A DNA stretch of 64,000 bases from Capsaspora owczarzaki ATCC 30864 (Eukaryota > Opisthokonta > Filasterea). This document shows, piece after piece, positions 21,838 through 32,078 of the stretch (position 1 is its first letter; every line of letters starts with the position of its first letter). The position numbers were made by a program, and so were the translations under genes. Below the pieces are notes generated by a model. That model saw nothing but the letters and a program-made list of their open reading frames with translations. It did not search any database and was not told the origin of the DNA. The DNA is taken from positions 925,108 to 989,107 of the forward strand of contig NW_011887302.1 in assembly GCF_000151315.2 (NCBI RefSeq), in the 5' to 3' direction.

Positions 21838-23987
21838 TGATTTGGCAGAAAGCGTGGTTTGTTTACTGTACTATCCGAATGCCGCACCCAAACCGCACAA
21901 GGGGGTGATTGCGCACTTTCTGCGCGATATTAAGGATTAGGTACTAGTGTACATCTACAAAGTCTTTTCGGACTTGCGTCTTTTCGATCGTGCCTGCAAT
22001 GCTTTGTTGGATTTGTGTTGATATTTTATTGTTGTTGATGGGCTGGTGTTGTTTTGCGCACATTGGATTCCAGCCTCTCCAGCAGCAACCGCCCGCTATA
22101 TCGTCAAGCGTGCAGATCACTACCGTTTTCAATGGTTGCCTGGGCGATCGTGAACTCGCCTCGAAAAATCGCATAGATCTACCACATTGCTCCCGCCACT
22201 CTCCATCTGTTGAATTACCGAGCCGTCTTGTGCCTTCCTCGTCGCTTTCTCACGTACACGCCGAGGGCAATAATCTCCTGCAGAGAATCACAAGAAGAAC
22301 TGCGGAGCAAGCGAAGGAGAAGAAACAGGGACTCGACGTGCCGTCCAACCAAAAAACCCACCTTCCCACACACACACACACACACACAGCTTCAAGCTCA
22401 TGCTCCACTGTCTGCGCATTCACACGTTCTCGTCGAGACACATGTGCACCGTCTGTCGTAGTGCTACGATGCAACTATGGCGAGCTCGCAGGGAAGAATG
22501 CTGTCAGAGAGTTCGGATACGCGACATTTGCATCGCCACGCCAACTTCAGCTTACATTTCTGTGATATGCTCGGAAACACACCGAGCGCTTGCTTGGTGG
22601 ACGAGCTGCAGATGAATTGGAGCTGGTCGCGGTCGTCTCCAATCTCAAGCACGACATCCTGCATGGAGCTGATGAGAAAATCATTCCCAGCAATTTGGCC
22701 AACTTTTTCACAGAGACTGCTATTCCACGTCAGCAAGTTGTTCAACCTGAAGCTCCAGATAGCCAATGTTATGCTTGATGCTTGCTTCAACTTTGTCCAT
22801 CAAGCGGGATACGTGAGCCATTGGTGGCATCAAAACTGAGCGCGGAAACTGCATGTTCGAGGTGCTCCAACGCCTCTGAAACGGCCCAGCGCGTCTCGGC
22901 TGTGCTTTTGAACAGTACCTGCCGCTTTATCCATGGCATTTCATCCCATGAATGGGCTGGTGGTCTGCTCATTCGGCGCGCGGCGAAATTGCGCCATCCA
23001 TGGAGGTTTTGTGTGAATTTTTCCGTTGTCGTGCGATTTTTCATGGACGGTGAAACTGGCAAAGATGCATTGTTTTCCACCCGTTTTCTCCCAACATTGC
23101 TTGTTCGTCTTTTCCAAGTGAACAACACAATATCCATGCTATTGCTTTGCATGCATGCGGACGAAGCAGAGGAGAGTACGGAAGAGATGTATGATTTCGC
23201 GATCAGATTGGGAAATTCCCGCGGTTTTTTTTTTTTTTTTTTTTGCTTTTGCTGGTTGTGAGATAAAATCGAGCTCGAACGGTGGTTTGAACTGTTCAGT
23301 CTTTCTTCTTGACGATTAAATCTTTCGTGAAAACTCGAGAAGTGGTAAGCAGCCAGAGACATTGATCTCTCAAGCGCCAGAGTAACGAGCAGCTCCCATT
23401 TCGCGCTCCCTTCTCTACTGTCGGCTTTTGCTCCCCTCCCCCCTCCACCTTCCCGCTGTTTTCCAATATCTCCATTGTGTTGCTGATCATGAAATCCCTT
23501 CTCAAAAAGCGGACCATTTGAGGAGCGAATCAAATTCACGGATGATTCTCATCAAAAAGCAAAAAGCGGCGATTTTCATAATCCAGTCATTTTTTTCGTT
23601 CCTATTCTTATTCTTGATCCATTTTCTTAGAAATCAGAGAGAGAGAACTAAGATCTGAGTTTTCCTCTTCTTCTTTCTTTTCTTTCTTCCCTCCAATGTC
23701 ACCGTTGACGAGTGAACCATTGCTGCAGTGTGCACCGCCATCGCCATCCACAGCAGCAGGAGCAGCAGGAGCATTGTCGTCGACTTCATCCAAAACTCCC
23801 GTCTTCCGCTGCTGCTCCGCCGTCGCCGCCCTTGTCGACCACCACCACCACCACAACCACCACCACAACAACATCATCAACACTATCGTCAACATCGACG
23901 GGAGCGTTGGCTTCGTCGCCGTTCGCGCTGTTCGCTGCTCCAAGCTCGTTGCCGTCATCATCTTCCGCTCCCATCTCCGCGGCCGCC
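21838..23987. other. Spacer without confident gene
   Basis: Holds an AC dinucleotide run (22366-22389), a T run near 23225-23244 and short open frames on both strands. On the minus strand near 22900-22740 a short frame with coiled-coil character (…SRLMDKVEASIKHNIG…, ending LADVE) could be part of a small gene, but its exons could not be joined. The part near 23700-23987 is the 5' leader of the riboflavin gene and is rich in CCA/ACC repeats. Confidence 0.4.
22366..22389. repeat. AC dinucleotide microsatellite
   Basis: Twelve uninterrupted AC units in non-coding DNA. Confidence 0.9.
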
Positions 23988-26274
23988 ATGCGTCTCGTCA
24001 CTGTGTCCTCACCCTCGTCACCCTCCTCACCCTCCTCCTCCTCACCATCGTCATCATCGTCATCATCACCATCCACTGACCTTGTACACCCATCCTCACA
24101 TCCACATCGCACTCCTAGTCCTCCACAGCCATTCTCCGGCTCAATACAAGCAACAGCAGCAGCAGCAGTCACGTCCTCATCTCCGCTCGCACCTGGCAAC
24201 CCCACCAGCGCACACACCTCCACCACTAGCTCGTCTTCGGATACTACTACTCTCAATACTACTTTTACTCCTACGACGGATACCGCGACGACTGCAAGCA
24301 GCATGCCTCCCGCACTCGCCATCCCAGCGACAACTGCATTGCCGACGGCCACAGCGCCCGACCATGTGAAGGAGCACTCCGCGCACCAAGCACACGATAA
24401 CCATGACCATGACCACCACTTGGTAGACTCGCTGCTCGCGTCCGCCAATGTCACCAAGCACAATTCGACTCCCAGCACCGCCAGCACGAATTCGTCCAGT
24501 CTACCCGAAAAGCTCGTTCGCGAGGTGCAGACACGCATCCCGACCGACTTTGGCTCGTTCCAGCTGGCACTGTACTCGAGCAACAAGGTGAGGGGGCCAA
24601 ATCACATGAAATTGTCGCATTGCAAAAGTGTCGCTTTCGTTTTTGAAACAAAATGTTCACTCAATTCTAAACCTCGCAGGACAACAAGGAGCATTGTGCC
24701 ATGATCTACGGCGACGTTTCAACAAGCCTGACAAACGCAAACGGCGAGCTCGAGCCCGTCCCTGTTCGTGTTCACTCTGAGTGCTTCACTGGCGAAGTCA
24801 TGGGCTCTCGTCGCTGCGATTGCGCCGAACAGCTTCGCAAAGGTCTGCAGTATATCGCCAACCAGGGTCGTGGTGTTGTTGTCTTCTTGCGTCAGGAGGG
24901 CCGTGGCATTGGCCTGCGCAACAAGCTCCGGTAAATAGATGGGGTTTTTTTGCGCCAAAATGTCGTCGTTTTGGTTCCCTGCTATTGTTACTCACTCCTG
25001 ACCATTGTGCATTCCCCCCCCTTTTCAGCGCATACAATCTCCAAGATCAGGGCTACGACACCGTGGACGCCAACCTGCTGCTTGGCCGTGGCGCAGACGA
25101 GCGCGACTTTACTGTCGCCGCGCTCATTCTGCAGGACTTGGGGATTAGCCACGTGCGCCTGCTGACCAACAACCCGGTCAAGATCGAAGCGCTTGTGTCG
25201 CACGGCATCACAGTCCACCAGCGCGTGGGGATGGCGCCAGAGTTTGTGTCGGGCGACAACCGCGATTACTTTGTCACGAAAAATCGTCGTCTCCGCCACC
25301 TCATTGACATTGTCGACCACAAGGGCGCGTCGACGTCTTCAGACACAACCACCAACACGGCAATGGCGACGCCAGAGGAGCAGGCCTCGCCCGTGAATGG
25401 TGGCTCGCCCGAGCGCCCGCTCTCGCCGCTGCAGGTCTCTGCAAGCTCCCCTGCCGTGGTAACAACAACAACGACGACGACAGCTGATGCCTCGACGGTC
25501 AGTGGCGGCAACCTTCACAATAGCACGAGCGAAAGCCATGGCACAAAGCATACCCAGGACTTTCTGGCTGGTGCCAAGCTCCAACGCATGCTGCGCGATC
25601 AAGCCGAACGACCATACGTGGTGCTGTCGTACGCCCAGAGTCTGGATGGGTGCATTGCTGCCGAAAAGGGCAAGCCTTTGGCGATCAGCGGAGAAGCATC
25701 ACTGGTGATGACACACCGCTTGCGAGCTGAGCACGCTGGCATTTTGGTCGGCATCAACACTGTTTTGGCGGACAACCCGAGCTTGACCGTTCGCCTCGTG
25801 TCTGGCAACAACCCGCAACCCATCGTGCTGGACACGCATCTGCGATTCCCTCTGACGGCAAAGCTGCTGACGGCAACCCCGCTCAAGCCATGGATTATCA
25901 CGTCGTTGACTGCCGACGCTTCGCGCGAGCAACGTCTCGTCGAGCTCGGTGCACGTGTGATTCGTGTTCCAATCGATCCGGCGACCAACTCTGTCTCCTT
26001 GGTCGAAGCGCTGCATGCTCTCTACCGCATTGGTCTGCCATCTGTGATGGTGGAAGGCGGTGCCTCTGTGATTCGCTCCTTTTTAAACCACCCTTCGCAT
26101 CTCATCGACCGACTGGTCGTGACCATTGCGCCCGTCATCCTGGCTGGCACGCACTCTACCCTCGACGGCAAGCCGCAACAGCCCGTTGCGCTGCCTCAGC
26201 TGCGAAACGTCAAATACGAGCAATTTGGTCGAGATGTTGTGTTGTCTGCCGAGCCATACTGGGCAAGCTCGTGA
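23988..26274 (+). CDS. Fusion of GTP cyclohydrolase II and RIB7/RibD-type pyrimidine reductase (riboflavin synthesis)
   Basis: Exons 23988-24587, 24680-24930 and 25029-26274 (phases 0 and 2), 698 residues. The start at 23988 has a GCCGCC context and is the first in-frame ATG after a long Ser/Thr-rich non-ATG frame. Residues 1-185 are low complexity. Residues about 190-400 are GTP cyclohydrolase II: the zinc ligands lie in [17 protein letters not shown] (C235, C246, C248, the C-x10-C-x-C spacing of RibA), then [20 protein letters not shown] and [12 protein letters not shown]. After a Ser/Thr linker, residues about 465-698 are the 2,5-diamino-6-ribosylaminopyrimidinone 5'-phosphate reductase domain ([42 protein letters not shown]). 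GTP cyclohydrolase II does the first step and, in the fungal order, this reductase the second, so one protein would couple consecutive steps. Animals lack this pathway. Confidence 0.95.
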
Positions 26275-26662
26275 GTCGGTTTTTTTTTTTCTTTCTCCTT
26301 TTCTTTGTCCTTGTCTTTCCCCCCCCCCTTTCTCTCTCAACTAATCACAACCCAACGATGGACATGAAAGCCACGCTACCGTCGCTGCTCTAAAGGGACA
26401 GTGCTCCCGAAACTGCTGATGGATAGCCAATCTTTTGTTGCCCTCGTCTTTTTCCTCCTTTTTTTGTTTCCCCCCCCCCTCGATACCTGGTAACCTTTTG
26501 TGTGTATGCTCCCTATTGTTAAGAATTATTCAACTATCCCCCTCCAATTTTCGACCAAATGGCTCACATCAGCAAAAAAATCTACTAGATCTACAGTAGT
26601 CACAGAATGGATTTGGATACAACCAGCCAAGCCACATACAACATGCACCAGCAGGGTTCCGC
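26275..26662. other. Convergent 3' spacer
   Basis: Between the stops of the riboflavin gene (+) and the paxillin gene (-). Contains T and C runs (26280-26290, 26322-26330, 26469-26478). No gene seen. Confidence 0.55.
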
Positions 26663-28704
26663 TCAACCAAACAGCTTGACGTGGCATTGGTGGCAGTAGG
26701 GCTTGCCGTTCTCATCCTTGAAGGTGCCCTTCTGGAGTTGCTTCATGCAGAACGAGCAGACAAAGTGCTCGGGGTGATACTTTTTGTTGAGCGCAGTGAC
26801 GCAGCGGCCAGTGATGGGCTTTTGGCAGGACGAGCAGAGCGAGCCGCTTTGGGCGTGGTAGTGGGTCTCGCAGAAGGGCTTGCCTTCGTGCTCAAAGAAG
26901 CTGCCGCCGTTAAAGCCCTTCTTGCACTCTGCGCAGACAAAGCAGTTGGGGTGCCACTGGTAGCCGAGGGCAGAAATACAGTCAGCCATGATGGCCTTGT
27001 CGCAGCCGCCGCACTTGGGGGCAAACATGTTAAAGTAGTCCTCCTCGCAGTAGGCCTTGCCGTCGCGCTCCATGAAACCGCCACCCTCAAAGTTCTTGCC
27101 GCACTGTGAGCAGAAGAAGTGGTCGGGGTGCCACGTCTTGCCGAGCGCGTGGATGCAGCGATCGAGCACGGGGCCGTTGCAGTAGGCGCATCGCTGGGAG
27201 AAGAGCTCGTGGAAATCCTTCTCGCAGTAAGGGTTGCTCTCGTGCTCGAAAAAGTTTGTGGTGCCGAGCGGCTTGCGGCACTGGAAGCACACAAAGTGCT
27301 CGACGTGCCACGTACGGCCGAGCGCAGTGACGACCTGGCCAACAATCCCCTTGCCGCACGCAGCGCAATCACCCTTGCGGGCAGTGTCGACACCCATCGA
27401 GGTCATCTCGCTCTGGAGCGAGTTGAGAATAGAGTCGAGCTTGCCAGAGCCGCCAGCAGCAGGAGCGCCGCCGGCAGCGGGCATCATCGACGCGGGTCGG
27501 CTGGCGCCCTCCACCTTAAAGTCCTGGAGCGAGGCCATGACCGAGTCGAGGTCGGCGACGCCAGACTTTGGGCGGGTGGCGTCCGCAGCAGACGGGGTCG
27601 AGCGCACCACAGAGTTGCGCAGCGTGCCGGTCGACTGCAAGTCCGCAAGCAGCTCGTCGACCGAGGCGCGTTGCGGGGCGGGCGCGGAGGTGGATTCAAT
27701 CTTCTTGATCTGGGGCTTGAAGCTCTGCAGGTCCGCGAGCAGGTCGTCCACCGACGAGCGCGAGTCCTTCTGTTGCAAGCCAGCAATCGCCGGGTTGACT
27801 GCAGCAGCTGGCTCGGCAGCGGCGGCAGCAGGAGCAGGAGCAGCAGCACCATCGACGGGCTTTCCACCCTGCAGGTCCTTCAGAAGCGCGTCTGCAGCAA
27901 ACAAGCAAACAAACAAACAAAAACAAGTGAAAATCCAGACGTGAAAAGTTAGTCAAAAGTTTTTTTGTTTTCCAAATAATGTGAGACTTAGTTTTGCAGT
28001 TGTTTTCAACGATAATCCAAAAAAGCGAAAAACCAAAAAAAAAAAAAAAAAAAATCGAAAAAAAATCAATGAAAAATTCTTGTTTTTGGAAGGTTTTTTT
28101 TTCTTTTTTTTTTTTTTTTTTTGTTTCGAGACGAAGTGGAAAAGTTGAAAGCGAGCAAAAGTCAAGGCGAACGAACTGCGCCTGCACGCCGTGTGTGGGT
28201 GTGCGTATGGCACAAGCAAGCCAACTGAGGGGGGGTCATAGCCGCAGATGGAGCGACAGTCAAAACCGAACAATGTTCAAACGAACAATCAACAACCACA
28301 ACGGAAAAAAAAAAAAAAAAAAAAAAAGACAAATCCAAAACAACCACGAACTGGGAAACGTGTGTCAAAGAGGGAGGGGTTGCGCACAGATGGGGGCCAA
28401 GCACAAGACGCAAAGCATGATAAAGGGGCGTCGCTGTGTGCAGAGTGGGACAGGCAGTGCCCACCAACCAAGCGCGCGCAGATCTCCCACAAAGTCGAAA
28501 AATCGTTATTTTTTCTATTTTTTTTTATTTTTTTATTTTTTGGCTTTCGGAAGGACGCCAAGCTTGATGCAGGAAAGACGAGTTCGAGCCATTCAACATC
28601 CCTCAGACCCAACGTCACGCCATCGCATTGACCAAGCAAGCAGCCGCGCGGAAAACGACTCGCCAGCCAAAGAGGGGGATAATAACTTGGCAACATTGCG
28701 CTGG

Positions 28705-28745
<41 letters not shown>

Positions 28746-28769
28746 GCCTTCCTTACCAAGTTCGTCCAT
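26663..28769 (-). CDS. PXN: Paxillin/Hic-5-type focal adhesion adaptor
   Basis: Two coding exons on the minus strand: 28769-28757 (13 nt, ATG plus three codons and one base) and 27891-26663, joined in phase 1 across an 865-bp intron; 413 residues. The tiny first exon restores the paxillin start: [14 protein letters not shown]. Further LD motifs are [42 protein letters not shown] and [14 protein letters not shown], so five in total as in animal paxillin. Four LIM domains follow (about residues 185-413), each with C-x2-C…H-x2-C-x2-C-x2-C…C-x2-(C/H) and ending [11 protein letters not shown] motifs bind FAK, vinculin and parvin; LIM domains target focal adhesions. Without joining the 13-nt exon the protein appears to lack its Met and LD1. 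The intron carries long A/T runs including 39 T at 28706-28744. Confidence 0.96.
28706..28744. repeat. 39-nt T homopolymer in paxillin intron 1
   Basis: Uninterrupted T run on the plus strand, i.e. poly-A in the paxillin transcript, only about 12 nt downstream of the exon 1 donor on the minus strand. Other runs lie at 28037-28054, 28104-28122 and 28304-28327. Confidence 0.9.
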
Positions 28770-29867
28770 TTCACAAAATTTTGAAGACTGGAACTCAATG
28801 TTGAATCCAAAAAACACCGACGACGATGGCGCGTACAAGAAGTGAAAATATCACTGGTGGGAGTTGGAGTCTAGATGGAAGCAGACCAAAAAAAAAAGGT
28901 GGAATTGAATTTTGGCTCGTCAACGACAAAAAGAAAAAAAATCTCGGCCAAATTTCAAAGTGTCATTTTGCAAGCCCTGTCGTGGCGTTGTGACCAGCGG
29001 TTTCAGCACTCTGAGGGCATCAAAATGTCGCAAATATCAAATTTTAATAGTTGGAGCTTTGTGACCCCGGGAATACTCGTGTACAACCATGAATTGATGC
29101 TCCAAATGTTAGCCAGCCACTTTTGCGGAGATTGGCGCGGATCTGGGTACATCATCCCTATCAACAAGAAAGCAAATGCAAGTGGTTGTGATTTTGTGTC
29201 GTTGCTAGTCGCTTATCTGCCCTTCAACGCAAGTTGCTGGTTTACTATAGCCACAAGACTTTAAACCTGGATGTTTGCTTTTAGCCGATGGTGCTGCATC
29301 GACCTGCTTAATTAATAAGCTTATTTCACCGCCCCTTCACATTGTTCTACATTGTATCAAGTGCGCACTTGAATATTTTCAAGCTAAATGGCGAACAGAG
29401 TCGGCCACGACGACGACGACGAGGCAGGATCAAGAAGTCGCGCTGTTCCGAAACTTATTGGTTTCCTCCCCCCGTTGTATCTGAGAGAAGGTAGCTGAGA
29501 ATATAATCGCATCTCTCCGATCTGAGTGTTTTAGACGGCTACATGACGGGCTGGCGATGGCATGCAGCTTTTCCCAGAATTCATCAGTGCAACCCACATT
29601 TTCCAGATTGCAGAAATTTGGCGCTCCCAGCACGCTCAACACATGCACAATCACTGCAGGTACTAGGACATGTGATGCCGCAACATTGCAGAATGAACTG
29701 GCAGACGGAATGTCCACAAACAGTGGCTATTCCGAAGATATCAACGGCGGATCAGAGCGCAGAGAGGCAAAAACTGTGCAATACTTTTTGGCTGCAGGTG
29801 GCAAATCTATCGATACATTTTGACAAGACATGTGCAAGTTCAGGAGTTCAGTAAAATTACAAGCGCT
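28770..29867. other. Spacer, no confident gene
   Basis: AT-rich region between the paxillin start and the receptor-like gene stop. A plus-strand frame at 29557-29823 and a minus-strand frame at 29430-29717 overlap each other; neither resembles a known family and neither has clear splice partners. Confidence 0.4.
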
Positions 29868-32078
29868 TCAAACCTCGTTGTGGACCTCAACGTCCGTGTA
29901 CACAACGTCCGTGGTGGACCTCTCGCCAGCTTCAGCACGCCGCTGGACGTGCGGATTCTCGTAAGCGGGCTGCTCTGCAACCGGAGAACTGGAGCTTGAG
30001 CTCGAAGCTTCGTACGCGATCGAGTGCCTCGCTGCATTGCTGTTCGAGTTGCTGTAGAACGGGTGTCGCGGCACTGGCGGTGGACGAATGGCGTCGTACA
30101 AGTCTTCTCCGGGCTGCTGACCACTGCCAAGCCGATGGGTCTGAGCCAGAAATTCCGCCATTTTGACCGAAGCAAGAGGAGTGCCGCTGGGACCAGCCTT
30201 GTTGATATGCGTCGGAGGATTGTTTGCGTCTGCATACATGGCCGCTTCATTTCCATGATCAGAAAGCGGATTCGCCATCATGGCCATCGTGGACATGGGA
30301 AGGTCCACAGTTTCAGAGCGTGCACGCCGAGATGAAACAGCAGCTTCAGGCTTGCGGGCATTGAGGCGGCGGCGACGCACCACCACGACGACGAGCACAA
30401 GAATGAGGACAATCAAGAGCACACCAACAACAGTCGCCAGGGGAATAACGGCAGCCTTGTCGATCGAGCTAGCTGCCGCGACACTGCAAGTTGCGTTGGT
30501 GCCGCAGGCAGTGCAAACATCGGACACTCCCGAGTGCAGAGTCAAGTAGAAATCCGTCGCACAAGCGTAGCAGCGGGTGTTGCCAGCATTGTAGCAGGTC
30601 TGCTGCGAGGAGCAGTTTGCGACAACTGTGCACGCGGTGCAAACTCGGTTGGTCAGCGGAGTGCAGGCAACCGATTCAAACTGGCCCAGCTCGCATGTGG
30701 CGGCACACGGCGAGCAAACATCTGCACCGTCAACCGTCGTTCGATAATAGCCAGATGCGCACGCCGAGCACTGTGAATCTCCACTGGTCGTGCAAGTCAC
30801 TTGTCCAACACAGTTTGCAACAGACGTGCAGGTAGTGCAGACGCGATCAGCTGCAGCATCGCACGCTGCACTTTGGAACTGATCGACAGCACAGCTGCCC
30901 GAACAAGGAGCACAGCGATCGGGTGTGGATCCGGTTCCAGCAATCAAGTAAAAGTTGCTGGCACACGCAGTGCATCGAGAGGTACTGCTGGACGAACACG
31001 AAAGCGTGCCTCCACAGTTGGCGATCGCTGGGCATGCCGTGCACACTCGGTTGCTTGCCGTCGTGCAAGGGGTTGTTTCAAAGGTTCCCGTCGTGCAGGC
31101 CGCCGTACAGTCCTGGCACGTGTCGCTCGAGGCACCCGCCACTTTGTAAAAGTTCGCGGCGCAAGTCGAGCAGCGCGAGTCCGTGCTCGATGTGCATGTT
31201 GTGCTCGAGGCGGCGCAAGAGGTGACGGCAGTACAGGAAGTGCAAGCGCGGTTGCTCGTGGGAGTGCACGCCTGGGACTGGAAAGTACCAGCAGAGCATG
31301 CGGACGTGCAAGAAGTGCAGGCAGTTGCAGACGACGAATCATGGTCCCATGTTTCAGTGCCGCAAGTGGTGCACGTCGTGCCGGCTGCGGGCGCATAGTT
31401 TCCAGGAGGGCAAGTAATCGCCGCGGTGGCAGAGTTGGAATCGTGATCAAACGAGCCCGCAGGAACGTTAAAGTTGGTGCAGGGTCCAGCCTTGGCTCCG
31501 GTTGAAGTGTCCGTGCCCGCGCCGCAGGCAAGACAGGCTGTCTCAAGCAACGAATCGTGATCCGTCATGCCAGCAGGGCACTGGAAATTAAACACAAACT
31601 GACCAGTGGTCAGTCTGTCGGAGTTTGCATTGGTTCGATCGCCCGCGTACCGGCACAAGTGCAAGTAGTAGAGTGTGCCGGAAGTGGCAGGGAATGAGAT
31701 GGTTGATTGGCGGACGCAGCTGTCGTCGGCCAGCTGGTTGAGATTAGTGCCAAAATTATTGACGCAAGAGCCACTCGAAAGAAAAATGATTGTGTCGTCA
31801 GTAGTCAAGGAGCATGTGGTCGTGTAGATGGTTCCCGCGGTTGCTGGTGTGTACTGCCAGGTCAAACACTTGCCTCCACCACTGCCAGTGATGGCGGTGT
31901 TCTCCCACGGCGCGTTGTACTGGCCAATGGATCCGGTATATGAGCGTGCCGCACCACTAGACCCGGTGAACGCTGGTGCGCCAGAGCATGAAGCAGAAGC
32001 AGCTTGTGCGTGGGCCAAGTGAACGGCATAGAGCACAACCAGAAGGATTGCAGGTAGCAAAGTCATTGTTGTGGTCAT
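29868..32078 (-). CDS. Cys-rich single-pass receptor-like protein (TNFR/ephrin-receptor-like repeats)
   Basis: Single coding exon, about 736 residues, starting MTTTMTLLPAILLVVLYAVHLAHAQA, a clear signal peptide; a splice acceptor just upstream (TTTCAG at about 32087) suggests a spliced 5' UTR. The ectodomain starts with an approximately 130-residue N-terminal domain, then about eight repeats of 35-45 residues with spacing such as C-x2-C…C-x-AG-x-F…C…NR-x-C-x2-C, like TNFR or ephrin-receptor-like cysteine modules. One transmembrane helix (VIPLATVVGVLLIVLILVLV) is followed by RRRR stop-transfer and a tail of about 150 residues. The tail holds tyrosines in EDLYDAI, SIAYEAS, PAYENPH and VVYTDV contexts, plausible kinase/SH2 sites, and ends HNEV. 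No catalytic domain. Ligand and partners unknown; receptor role is inference. Confidence 0.75.
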   Translation of the reverse strand: MTTTMTLLPAILLVVLYAVHLAHAQAASASCSGAPAFTGSSGAARSYTGSIGQYNAPWENTAITGSGGGKCLTWQYTPATAGTIYTTTCSLTTDDTIIFLSSGSCVNNFGTNLNQLADDSCVRQSTISFPATSGTLYYLHLCRYAGDRTNANSDRLTTGQFVFNFQCPAGMTDHDSLLETACLACGAGTDTSTGAKAGPCTNFNVPAGSFDHDSNSATAAITCPPGNYAPAAGTTCTTCGTETWDHDSSSATACTSCTSACSAGTFQSQACTPTSNRACTSCTAVTSCAASSTTCTSSTDSRCSTCAANFYKVAGASSDTCQDCTAACTTGTFETTPCTTASNRVCTACPAIANCGGTLSCSSSSTSRCTACASNFYLIAGTGSTPDRCAPCSGSCAVDQFQSAACDAAADRVCTTCTSVANCVGQVTCTTSGDSQCSACASGYYRTTVDGADVCSPCAATCELGQFESVACTPLTNRVCTACTVVANCSSQQTCYNAGNTRCYACATDFYLTLHSGVSDVCTACGTNATCSVAAASSIDKAAVIPLATVVGVLLIVLILVLVVVVVRRRRLNARKPEAAVSSRRARSETVDLPMSTMAMMANPLSDHGNEAAMYADANNPPTHINKAGPSGTPLASVKMAEFLAQTHRLGSGQQPGEDLYDAIRPPPVPRHPFYSNSNSNAARHSIAYEASSSSSSSPVAEQPAYENPHVQRRAEAGERSTTDVVYTDVEVHNEV

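Noticed and set aside
22580-22640. LLGGRAADEL-like peptide on the plus strand, like the FtsH protease motif
   Set aside because: Nothing around it matches FtsH/M41; the frame is short and bounded by stops.
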